Assembly: GCA_033762195.1 (NCBI GenBank)
Contig: JANRLV010000035.1
Location: 1-7,153, forward strand
Direction of reading: 5' to 3'
Length of the DNA: 7,153 bases
DNA from: SpSt-398 sp033762195
GTDB lineage: Bacteria > Bacteroidota > Bacteroidia > Chitinophagales > Chitinophagaceae
Below the pieces are notes generated by a model. The model was not told the DNA's origin. It worked only from the letters and a program-made list of their open reading frames with translations, and did not search any database. The translations under genes were made by a program, and so were the position numbers. Shown here piece after piece: positions 1 through 7,107 of this stretch (position 1 is its first letter; every line of letters starts with the position of its first letter).

Positions 1-75
1 AAGAACACAAAGGGTGCACGAAGGACACGAAGGGTGCACGAAGGACACAAAGGAGACACAAAGGGGGCACAAAGG
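1..75. repeat. CACRAAGG short tandem repeat array (7 units)
   Basis: Seven copies of the 8-mer CACRAAGG (R = A or G) start at 6, 17, 26, 37, 46, 57 and 68. The start-to-start steps are 11, 9, 11, 9, 11 and 11, so the left part shows a 20-bp higher-order period: 11-30 and 31-50 differ at a single base. The first three steps pair units ending in TG with units ending in A; the right-hand units have drifted. The array may continue beyond the left edge of the window. It lies directly upstream of the -7 box of recG. It is a non-coding minisatellite-like intergenic repeat; any regulatory role is unproven. Confidence 0.85.
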
Positions 76-83
76 ATTCCCCC

Positions 84-91
84 TATTTTTG
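84..91 (+). promoter_or_regulatory. Bacteroidota -7 promoter box for recG
   Basis: The octamer TATTTTTG matches the Bacteroidota housekeeping -7 consensus TAnnTTTG at every fixed position. No clear TTTG -33 box is present 19-21 bp upstream, where the CACRAAGG repeats lie instead. In this promoter class transcription starts a few bases after the box, here around 94-98. That is right at the beginning of the conserved RecG reading frame, so any leader would be extremely short or absent. Confidence 0.6.
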
Positions 92-98
92 CAGAAAT

Positions 99-2219
99 AG
101 TCATACCATTTCCACCAACACCGACATACTATCCTCTCCCATTGAATTCCTCAAAGGCGTAGGCCCTCAAAAAGGGGACCTGCTCAAAAAGGAGCTCGGT
201 ATTTACACTTTTGGCGACCTGCTGGAGCATTATCCCCTGCGGCATATTGATAAAACCAAAGTAGTAGCCATCAAGGACCTGGTACCTGCCATGGAATTTG
301 TGCAGGTCAAAGGCAAGTTGTTACTGGTGGATATGGTAGGAGATAAACGCAGCAAACGGATGGTGGCGCAACTCCGGGATGAGACCGATTATCTGGAGCT
401 GACCTGGTTTCAGGGTATAACCTATATCCAGAAATACCTGGAAATAGGCAAGACCTATCTCGTATATGGACGGTTGAGTTTCTTCCAGGGTAAACCACAA
501 ATTGTACACCCCGAAATGGAGGTTTACACGGGTGAGGGTGACCAGGTAAAATCCTATCTGGAGCCTGTTTACCCGAGTACGGAAAAACTCAAGGTTCGAA
601 ATCTGGGCGGACGGCAAATCGGAAAACTAACAGCGCTGGTCATTCAAATGCTCCGCGAAGAACATTTTCCGGAAAACCTGCCGGCCCCATTAGTGGAAAA
701 GCTAAAATTGATCGGCCGCTTTCGTGCCCATACCCAGGTCCATTTTCCAGATAATCCGGCTTCTTATAATCTTGCGATACAGCGGATCAAGTTTGAAGAA
801 CTTTTCATGGCGCAGATCCGATGGGGAATGATCCGTGCCGGAAGACACCGGCACTCCAAAGGGGTGGTCTTTGAAAAAGTAGGTGATCTTTTCAATGGCT
901 TTTATAATAACCACTTGCCTTTCCCACTCACCAATGCGCAAAAAAGAGTGATCCGGGAGATCCGCACCGATACGGCGAAGGGTCACCAAATGAACCGCCT
1001 TTTGCAAGGAGATGTAGGAAGTGGCAAGACCATCGTGGCCTTACTCATCATGTTATTGGCGGCGGACAACGGCTACCAAAGCTGTTTGATGGCTCCCACG
1101 GAGATACTTGCCCGGCAGCATTTGCAGAATTTACAGGAGCTGGTCAAAGAACTTCCTGTGGGCATTGAATTGCTGACAGGTTCCACCAAAAAAGCGGAAC
1201 GTAACCGGATACTGGCTTCCATCGCGGATGGTACAACGCATATATTGATCGGTACGCATGCCGTGATTGAAGAAGCAGTACAATTCAGCAACCTGGGTCT
1301 AGCCATCATTGACGAACAACATCGGTTTGGTGTGGCCCAGCGTGCCCGGTTATGGGAGAAAGGCGATACGCCGCCCCATGTACTCGTCATGACCGCCACC
1401 CCGATTCCCCGCACCCTGGCGATGACCGCTTATGGTGATCTTGATTATAGTGTGATCAATGAAATGCCCCCGGGGCGGCAACCCATCATTACACATCATC
1501 GTTTTGAAGATGCACGGCCAGCGGTCATGGATTTTATCAAAGCAGAGATAGCAAAAGGCCGACAGGCCTATATCATATTTCCCCTGATTGAGGAAAGTCC
1601 AAAACTCGACCTGGAGAACCTGATGAAGGGGTATGAAAATGTAAAAGCCTATTTCCCGGAACCCAAATACTGGATCAGCATGGTCCATGGCCGGCAACCG
1701 GCTGTGCAAAAACAACAGAACATGCATCGTTTTGTTACGGGCGATACGCAAATCATGGTTTCCACCACCGTGATTGAAGTGGGGGTGAATGTGCCCAATG
1801 CATCGGTGATGGTGATCGAAAGCGCTGAACGTTTTGGGCTTTCCCAATTGCACCAGCTTCGGGGAAGGGTAGGGCGAGGATCGGAGAAAAGCTATTGTAT
1901 CCTGATCACCGGAAAATCCATCGGCCGCGATACCCGCGAACGGATGGAAATCATGACCAGTACCAATGATGGCTTTGTGATCGCCGAAAAGGACCTGGAC
2001 CTAAGGGGACCGGGTGATATTGAAGGAACCCGGCAAAGCGGTGAATTAAACTTTAAGCTGGCGAATATAGTCCAAGACCGGGCCTTGCTGGAAACAGCCA
2101 GAAATCTGGCCATGTCCATCCTGGAAAAGGACCCGGAACTGAATTCGGCCGAAAATTTGATGATAAAGAGATACTTGCAGTCGCAAAAACGCAAAACGGC
2201 CTGGAGCCGTATATCTTAA
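99..2219 (+). CDS. recG: ATP-dependent DNA helicase RecG (start codon unresolved)
   Basis: RecG is a superfamily 2 branch-migrating helicase that reverses stalled forks and processes Holliday junctions and R-loops. The translation has the full RecG layout: an N-terminal helical part with a LKGVG motif at 150-164, an OB-fold wedge domain (roughly 260-540), Walker A GDVGSGKT at 1008-1031, the DEQH Walker B box at 1311-1322, MTATPIPRT from 1389, QLHQLRGRVGRG (motif VI) at 1845-1880, and the RecG-specific RGPGD..GTRQSG stretch ending at 2042. From about 99 to the TAA it encodes about 706 residues, the family's usual size (E. coli RecG has 693). The first ATG, at 291, lies inside the wedge domain and would remove about 64 conserved residues, so it is unlikely to be the true start. 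The frame stays open to the window edge, but no ATG, GTG or TTG occurs in it upstream of 291. Candidates are a rare ATT at 108, ATA at 126, or a lost G after 98. The identity is secure; only the 5' end is uncertain. Confidence 0.95.
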   Translation, partial: SHTISTNTDILSSPIEFLKGVGPQKGDLLKKELGIYTFGDLLEHYPLRHIDKTKVVAIKDLVPAMEFVQVKGKLLLVDMVGDKRSKRMVAQLRDETDYLELTWFQGITYIQKYLEIGKTYLVYGRLSFFQGKPQIVHPEMEVYTGEGDQVKSYLEPVYPSTEKLKVRNLGGRQIGKLTALVIQMLREEHFPENLPAPLVEKLKLIGRFRAHTQVHFPDNPASYNLAIQRIKFEELFMAQIRWGMIRAGRHRHSKGVVFEKVGDLFNGFYNNHLPFPLTNAQKRVIREIRTDTAKGHQMNRLLQGDVGSGKTIVALLIMLLAADNGYQSCLMAPTEILARQHLQNLQELVKELPVGIELLTGSTKKAERNRILASIADGTTHILIGTHAVIEEAVQFSNLGLAIIDEQHRFGVAQRARLWEKGDTPPHVLVMTATPIPRTLAMTAYGDLDYSVINEMPPGRQPIITHHRFEDARPAVMDFIKAEIAKGRQAYIIFPLIEESPKLDLENLMKGYENVKAYFPEPKYWISMVHGRQPAVQKQQNMHRFVTGDTQIMVSTTVIEVGVNVPNASVMVIESAERFGLSQLHQLRGRVGRGSEKSYCILITGKSIGRDTRERMEIMTSTNDGFVIAEKDLDLRGPGDIEGTRQSGELNFKLANIVQDRALLETARNLAMSILEKDPELNSAENLMIKRYLQSQKRKTAWSRIS

Positions 2220-2234
2220 CAGAAGATTTGAACT

Positions 2235-2266
2235 TTTGTGCCTGTTTTGAGTTAAATTACTTTAAA
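2235..2266 (+). promoter_or_regulatory. candidate promoter upstream of the T9SS cargo gene
   Basis: A TTTG (2235-2238) is followed after exactly 20 bp by TACTTTAA (2259-2266). This resembles the Bacteroidota pattern TTTG-N19-21-TAnnTTTG, with a perfect -33 box but only four of six fixed positions of the -7 box. If used, transcription would begin near 2270. That would place the TTG at 2228 upstream of the transcript and favour the TTG at 2276 as the start. Read-through from recG is equally possible, because no terminator-like hairpin is visible between the genes. Confidence 0.3.
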
Positions 2267-2275
2267 GTACCACGC

Positions 2276-5200
2276 TTGAACCGCTTAACCTATACGATCC
2301 TTCTGCTTGCCCTATTTTCCGTATCCGAGGCCCAAACCGGGACCATTGAATTCGTGGAAAATAAGGGACAATGGGATAGCAGGGTCAAGTTCATGGGTGA
2401 TTTCCCCGCCGGGGCCTTTTTTATCCGCGACCAGGGTTTTACCGTTCTCCAATACAATGTCCAGGATTATGAAAACATGACCGACCGGATGCATGGGCAT
2501 TCGGATGAGATCGTAGGAGGACGACGTCCGACCATCAATGATCCCTTTCACCTGCGCGGCCACTCCTATAATGTCAACTTTCTGGGTACTGCCAAATCAC
2601 CCCGAATAGTCCCGGATAAAGCGCTTCCAACCTACAACAATTATATACTCGGGAATGATCCCGCCAAATGGGCCGGGGAATGTAAGATCTACCAGGGTAT
2701 CACGATCGAGGAACTCTATCCCGGTATTGACCTGCGGTATTATACACAGGAAGGTTTCCTGAAGTATGACCTCATCGTAAAACCCGGAGCCGATATCAGC
2801 CGCATAGCAATGAAATATGAAGGGGCCGATAAACTGGAGATACGCAACAAAGAATTACTGATCTCTACTTCGGTAGGCCTGCACAAAGAACTCGATCCCT
2901 TTACCTATCAATATGTGAACGGAGCCCGTAGCCGTGTCAATGCCAAATTTGTATTGAAAGGTGATGAGGTAAGGTTTGATATCAAAAATTATGATAAGAC
3001 GCAAACCCTGATCATCGACCCCACCCGCATATTCTGTTCTTTCTCCGGCAGTACCGCTTCCAACTGGGGTTTTACTGCCACCTATGATGCAGGCGGAAAT
3101 TTTTATGGAGGCGGATTTGTATTTAATTCAGGGTTCCCTGTTTCACCGGGTGCTTTTGATGTTACCTACAATGGAGGCAGCGGAAACCAACCCCTTGATA
3201 TCGCCATTATCAAACTTTCTCCCAATGGGGCCAATCGCATTTATGCCACCTATATTGGTGGTTTGGGAAATGAACAACCTCATAGCCTGATCGTAGATGG
3301 CGCGGGGAACCTTGTTATTGCCGGGCGGTCAAATTCCGGTGATTATCCCGGGACAGGGCCCAATAGTGGATTGATTGGATCAGGAGGCGATTTTGATATC
3401 ATTGTTACCAAACTCAATGCTGCTGGTTCTGCCCTTATCGGTTCCAAACGGATCGGGGGTTCAGCCGATGATGGCGTGAATATATCCGCCACGCGATCGG
3501 AAAATTTATTACAACAGAATTATGGCGATGATGGAAGAAGTGAAGTCGTGTTGGATGGTGCCGGTTTTGTGTATGTTGTTTCTTCCACTCGGTCCATGGG
3601 TTCAAGTACGGCTACACAGAACTTTCCAGCCACCGCGGGTGCCTTTCAAACAACCGCTGGGGGAGGAAGGCAGGATGGGGTTGTATTGAAATTTGATCCC
3701 AACATTTCAACCTTGCAATTTGCCAGTTACCTGGGCGGCGCAGAGGAGGATGCCTGTTATGTATTGGCCATTGGGCCCGGTAGCAATATATATGTCGCTG
3801 GGGGTACCCGAAGCCCCGAGTCCAGTTTCCCGGGAAATAAAGCCGGGACCATTCATCCCACCTTTCAGGGAAATATTGATGGGTTTGTATCCATTGTTTC
3901 CAATGACGGGTCAGCGATCCTACGAACGACCTATCTGGGCACTTCAGCGATAGATCAGGTCTATGGTATTCAATTTGACAATAACGGATTCCCGTACGTC
4001 ATGGGACAAACCGGTGGCAACTGGCCCATTACATCTAATGTGGGTTATAGTGTAGCCGGTGCCCCTCAGTTCATCGCCAAACTTCAACCCGATCTGTCCG
4101 CCTATGTGTATTCCACCCGGTTTGGTAAACCCGCTGCAATACCCAATATTTCTCCTGTAGCTTTTCTGGTGGACAATTGTGAGAACGTATATGTATCCGG
4201 TTGGGGTGGGGTGATCTCTGCCTTTCCTTCTTCCGGTACGTTTAATATGCCGACTACCCCTGATGCCTTTAAAAGCCAGGGTGACCCCATGGGGGATTTT
4301 TACTTTTTTGTTTTGCAAAAAAATGCAGCCACCATGTTATATGGTAGCTTCTATGGACAACAAGGTGGTGCCTATCCCGATCATGTGGATGGAGGTACCA
4401 GCCGCTTTGATCGGCAAGGGGTCATCTACCAGGCCATGTGTGCCAACTGTGGTGGCGGCACTTTCCCGGTATCTCCCGGTGTATGGGGACCCGCCAACCT
4501 GGCTACAGCCTCGGGCAATGGAGGTTGTAACCTCGCCATGCTCAAAATGAATTTTAATTTTTCCGGTGTGGATGCAGGCCCTCAGTCCTCCATCAACGGC
4601 GTTATCCGCGATACGGCTGGTTGTGTTCCCTTGACCGTTGACTTTACCGATACGGTCGCCAATGCCGTGACCTATATCTGGAATTTTGGTGATGGTTCAC
4701 CCGATGTAACCACCACCATACCTTCTTCTTCTCATACGTACAATACCACTGGTTTATTCCGTGTTCGATTGATTGCCGAGGATTCCAATACCTGCAATAT
4801 CCGTGATACAGCTTATTTGAATATCCGGGTAGGTGACCTGGAGGCTGACCTGGATTTCATTCCCGTTAAACTCGATCCCTGCGATTCGCTCAAATACCGC
4901 TTTGATAATTTATCGATCGCTCCGGGGGCATTGCCTTTTTCTTCCAAAGCATTTCGCTGGGATTTTGGCGATGGGACTATCATTGACTCGGTAGGCTTTG
5001 GACCTGTGTTTCATAATTACGCCAATCCCGGAACCTATATCATCAAATTACTATTGCTGGATACAGGGTATTGTAATTCTCCCGACAGCGCCGTTCGAGG
5101 CATCAGCATTGCCCCCAATGTGGAAGCCCAATTTGAGACACCCGCTACCGGATGTGTGCCCTATCTTGCCAGCTTTACAAATACCTCGATCGCCGGACAA

Positions 5201-5887
5201 TCCTTTGAATGGGATTTTGGTGATGGAGCCACTTCCACCTTACAGAACCCGACCCATTTGTATGCCAATGCCGGAACTTATACCATTCGCCTGATCGCAA
5301 TCGATCCCAATACCTGTAATATTCGCGATACGATATTCAAGTCCATTACGGTATTCAATAACCCGGTATCTAATTTCACTACGGCCCCTATTCCGCCCAT
5401 TGAGAATACGCCCACTACATTCACCAACCTTGCTTCGTCAGATGCGGTGAGTTTCAAATGGCTTTTTGGTGACGGGGATAGCCTGGTGACCACTTCAAGA
5501 CTGGCCGTTCTTCATCAATATGTAGCCACCGGCACCTACAATGCCTGTCTGATTGCGATCAATAGTAACGGTTGTGCCGATACGCTCTGCCAGCCCGTAG
5601 AAGCCATTGTATTGGCCCAGGTGGATGTACCCAATGCCTTTACGCCGAACAGCAACGATATTAACAATAAGATCCTGGTACGCGGTTTTGGAATTGTTAA
5701 AATGAAATTCTCGATCTATAACCGTTGGGGGCAGAAAGTATTTGAATCCAGTTCCCTTACCACAGGGTGGGATGGCCGGTTCAAAGGGGTGTTGCAACCC
5801 ATGGATGTGTATGCCTATACCCTCGATGTGGAATTTTTTGACGGAACCAGGACAACCAAAAAGGGTGATATTACGTTGATTCGTTAG
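2276..5887 (+). CDS. secreted T9SS cargo: DUF7948, SBBP-like propeller, four PKD domains, type B C-terminal sorting domain
   Basis: This is a large surface or extracellular protein (about 1203 residues) exported by Sec and then by T9SS. Numbering from TTG 2276: signal peptide 1-19 with core ILLLALFSV, probable cleavage after SEA; DUF7948 at 26-250, opening with FVENKGQWD and closing with LIIDPT; seven SBBP-like repeats at about 250-762, with GG-type repeat starts at 326, 392, 485, 553, 615 and 692; four PKD domains with W(N/D/L)FGDG at 802, 895, 979 and 1062; and a CHU_C/gliding-type C-terminal domain at about 1116-1203 with VPNAFTPN, YNRWGQKVF and GWDG. That last domain is the type B T9SS sorting signal. 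PKD and propeller modules suggest binding or adhesion; no catalytic motif is visible and the ligand is unknown. The frame is also open from a TTG at 2228, 8 bp after recG, adding 16 residues. I prefer 2276 because it gives a compact signal peptide; neither start has a strong ribosome binding site. The PorP/SprF gene follows 49 bp downstream and is its probable partner. Confidence 0.92.
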   Translation: MNRLTYTILLLALFSVSEAQTGTIEFVENKGQWDSRVKFMGDFPAGAFFIRDQGFTVLQYNVQDYENMTDRMHGHSDEIVGGRRPTINDPFHLRGHSYNVNFLGTAKSPRIVPDKALPTYNNYILGNDPAKWAGECKIYQGITIEELYPGIDLRYYTQEGFLKYDLIVKPGADISRIAMKYEGADKLEIRNKELLISTSVGLHKELDPFTYQYVNGARSRVNAKFVLKGDEVRFDIKNYDKTQTLIIDPTRIFCSFSGSTASNWGFTATYDAGGNFYGGGFVFNSGFPVSPGAFDVTYNGGSGNQPLDIAIIKLSPNGANRIYATYIGGLGNEQPHSLIVDGAGNLVIAGRSNSGDYPGTGPNSGLIGSGGDFDIIVTKLNAAGSALIGSKRIGGSADDGVNISATRSENLLQQNYGDDGRSEVVLDGAGFVYVVSSTRSMGSSTATQNFPATAGAFQTTAGGGRQDGVVLKFDPNISTLQFASYLGGAEEDACYVLAIGPGSNIYVAGGTRSPESSFPGNKAGTIHPTFQGNIDGFVSIVSNDGSAILRTTYLGTSAIDQVYGIQFDNNGFPYVMGQTGGNWPITSNVGYSVAGAPQFIAKLQPDLSAYVYSTRFGKPAAIPNISPVAFLVDNCENVYVSGWGGVISAFPSSGTFNMPTTPDAFKSQGDPMGDFYFFVLQKNAATMLYGSFYGQQGGAYPDHVDGGTSRFDRQGVIYQAMCANCGGGTFPVSPGVWGPANLATASGNGGCNLAMLKMNFNFSGVDAGPQSSINGVIRDTAGCVPLTVDFTDTVANAVTYIWNFGDGSPDVTTTIPSSSHTYNTTGLFRVRLIAEDSNTCNIRDTAYLNIRVGDLEADLDFIPVKLDPCDSLKYRFDNLSIAPGALPFSSKAFRWDFGDGTIIDSVGFGPVFHNYANPGTYIIKLLLLDTGYCNSPDSAVRGISIAPNVEAQFETPATGCVPYLASFTNTSIAGQSFEWDFGDGATSTLQNPTHLYANAGTYTIRLIAIDPNTCNIRDTIFKSITVFNNPVSNFTTAPIPPIENTPTTFTNLASSDAVSFKWLFGDGDSLVTTSRLAVLHQYVATGTYNACLIAINSNGCADTLCQPVEAIVLAQVDVPNAFTPNSNDINNKILVRGFGIVKMKFSIYNRWGQKVFESSSLTTGWDGRFKGVLQPMDVYAYTLDVEFFDGTRTTKKGDITLIR

Positions 5888-5936
5888 GACACGAATTGGG
5901 AGGTTTGAGAATTTCAAAATGGTTGGTAAAATATAA

Positions 5937-6974
5937 ATGAAGTTGAGTAGAACGATATGGTTGATTTTGTTTGTTGCCGGGTTTGCGGTGAGCGGTCGGG
6001 GTCAGGATCTGCATTTTTCGCAGTTCATGAATTCGCCCTTGTCCACCAATCCGGCCAACACTGGGTTTATTCCGGATGGGGATTACCGTTTGGGGGTAAA
6101 TTACCGCAATCAGTGGTCAGCCATCATGACCCTGCCCTATAAGACGATGAGTGCTTTTGGCGATGTGCAGTTGATGAAGAACCAGATTGAAACAGGCTGG
6201 TTGGGTGCGGGGATGTTGATATTGCATGATGTGGCCGGTAGTGGCAATCTTACCTCCTCTAAAGTGTATGGTTCTGTCGCCTATCATCAAATGCTCGGCT
6301 ATTCAAGTCTATTGTCAGCAGGCTTCAATGTGGGTTGGGCCGGGAAGCGGATCAATACCACCAATCTGAAATTCCCCGATCAGTTTGACGGAAAATTCTT
6401 TGATAATAAACTCCCTACCGCAGTACAGCTTGATAATACCAGTGTCAATTATCTTGACCTGCAACTGGGTTTGAATTATGCTTATTTCCCCACAGAGGCC
6501 ATTTATGTCAATGCCGGCTATTCGGCCATGCATGTCAACCGCGCAAGGGAATCATTCTTTAATGCAACGGCCGGGGTGGATAACCGGATCTCCGTACGGC
6601 ACAATGCTTTTGTGAATGCCAGTTTTATGCTGAATGACCAGTGGATACTCAATCCGAATATTTATTTCAGCACCCAGGCCCGTGCCAGTGAGATCGTAGG
6701 GGGATTGAATGCGCAATACAACCTTTCCGGTGATGGCGAACAACAACTGATCGGCGGAGTCTATTACCGTCACCAGGATGCCGTGATACCGATGATCGGA
6801 ATTCAATGGAAGGATATCCGGGCCACCTTTACCTACGATGCCACCATATCTACACTAAAAAATTACAACAATACACGCGGGGCATTTGAATTCTCCCTGA
6901 TCAAACAGGGTGTGTTGAATAGCTTTAGTGGGGGTGAGAAAAGGAGTTTCAAGTGCCCTTCATTTCGTCTTTGA
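5937..6974 (+). CDS. PorP/SprF family type IX secretion system membrane protein
   Basis: The 345-residue product belongs to the PorP/SprF family, beta-rich outer-membrane proteins linked to T9SS. Residues 1-22 form a signal peptide with hydrophobic core IWLILFVAGFAV, and the mature protein probably starts at Gln23. The family hallmark follows at once: QDLHFSQFMNSPLSTNPANTG at residues 23-43 (wording from the translation), then GVNYRNQW. The rest alternates short amphipathic strands and turns as expected for a barrel, and it ends in a CPSF-type C-terminal motif. Length is typical for the family. SprF of Flavobacterium johnsoniae is needed for secretion or attachment of the adhesin SprB, which has a type B C-terminal domain. 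By analogy this protein should anchor the product of the gene 49 bp upstream. The ATG at 5937 is preceded by an A/T-rich stretch (TAAAATATAA) without Shine-Dalgarno, as is usual in Bacteroidota. No convincing separate promoter is seen, so co-transcription with the upstream gene is likely. Since genomes often carry many paralogues, I give no gene symbol. Confidence 0.93.
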   Translation: MKLSRTIWLILFVAGFAVSGRGQDLHFSQFMNSPLSTNPANTGFIPDGDYRLGVNYRNQWSAIMTLPYKTMSAFGDVQLMKNQIETGWLGAGMLILHDVAGSGNLTSSKVYGSVAYHQMLGYSSLLSAGFNVGWAGKRINTTNLKFPDQFDGKFFDNKLPTAVQLDNTSVNYLDLQLGLNYAYFPTEAIYVNAGYSAMHVNRARESFFNATAGVDNRISVRHNAFVNASFMLNDQWILNPNIYFSTQARASEIVGGLNAQYNLSGDGEQQLIGGVYYRHQDAVIPMIGIQWKDIRATFTYDATISTLKNYNNTRGAFEFSLIKQGVLNSFSGGEKRSFKCPSFRL

Positions 6975-7099
6975 CCAGGATTCTGGGATTTAAGGATGGA
7001 AAGGATGGGAATATGGGCTTTGATTGAATGGATTTTCTATGATTTAGAGGATAGTGTTTTCAAGGACTGGGAAGGGAAAAAAACGATTTTTTGCGAGGA
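6975..7099. other. non-coding intergenic stretch with small repeats
   Basis: No credible gene lies here. Visible elements are an imperfect 12-bp palindrome CCAGGATTCTGG just after the stop codon (6975-6986), two adjacent 9-mers AAGGATGGA/AAGGATGGG (6992-7009), two copies of GAGGATAGT (7047-7055 and 7095-7103), and an A6-CGA-T6 self-complementary run (7078-7092). The last could form only a weak A-T hairpin. None is strong enough to call a terminator. Confidence 0.5.
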
Positions 7100-7107
7100 T
7101 AGTTTTG
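7100..7107 (+). promoter_or_regulatory. candidate -7 promoter box for a gene beyond the window
   Basis: TAGTTTTG is a complete match to the TAnnTTTG -7 consensus. No TTTG is found 19-21 bp upstream; an A-run occupies that place. A first possible start codon is the ATG at 7147-7149, about 40 bp after the box and only two codons from the window edge. The spacing would suit a new + strand transcript, but the gene itself cannot be seen. Confidence 0.4.

Noticed and set aside
1..75. CRISPR array
   Set aside because: Units are 8 bp with 1-3 bp between them; there are no repeat-spacer units of CRISPR size and no cas genes.
291..293. ATG 291 as the recG start
   Set aside because: It falls inside the wedge domain; about 64 conserved N-terminal residues are encoded upstream in the same frame.
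1350..1853. Long minus-strand open frame inside recG (167 codons), with similar ones at 702-1007, 1073-1414 and 1892-2194
   Set aside because: They lie wholly opposite conserved recG helicase motifs, have no recognisable domain and low-complexity His/Arg-rich or Ser-rich composition; they are shadows of recG codon usage.
3944..4318. Minus-strand open frame of 124 codons and other out-of-frame frames within the cargo gene
   Set aside because: They overlap the propeller coding sequence and have no protein features of their own.
5886..5895. AGGACACGAA after the cargo gene, identical to a piece of the left repeat array (22-31)
   Set aside because: A single 10-bp match without tandem copies is not enough to call a related repeat; chance is a fair explanation.
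5495..5917. Minus-strand open frame of 140 codons over the end of the cargo gene
   Set aside because: It is antisense to PKD4 and the sorting domain and shows no known protein signature.
5904..5934. Separate promoter for the PorP/SprF gene (TTTG at 5904, TAAAATAT at 5927)
   Set aside because: The spacing of 19 bp fits, but the -7 part matches only three fixed positions; co-transcription with the upstream gene is simpler.
7077..7092. Rho-independent terminator (A-run, CGA, T-run)
   Set aside because: The stem would consist only of A-T pairs with a 3-nt loop and lacks a G-C rich stem, and it lies about 100 bp past the stop codon; stability is too low.
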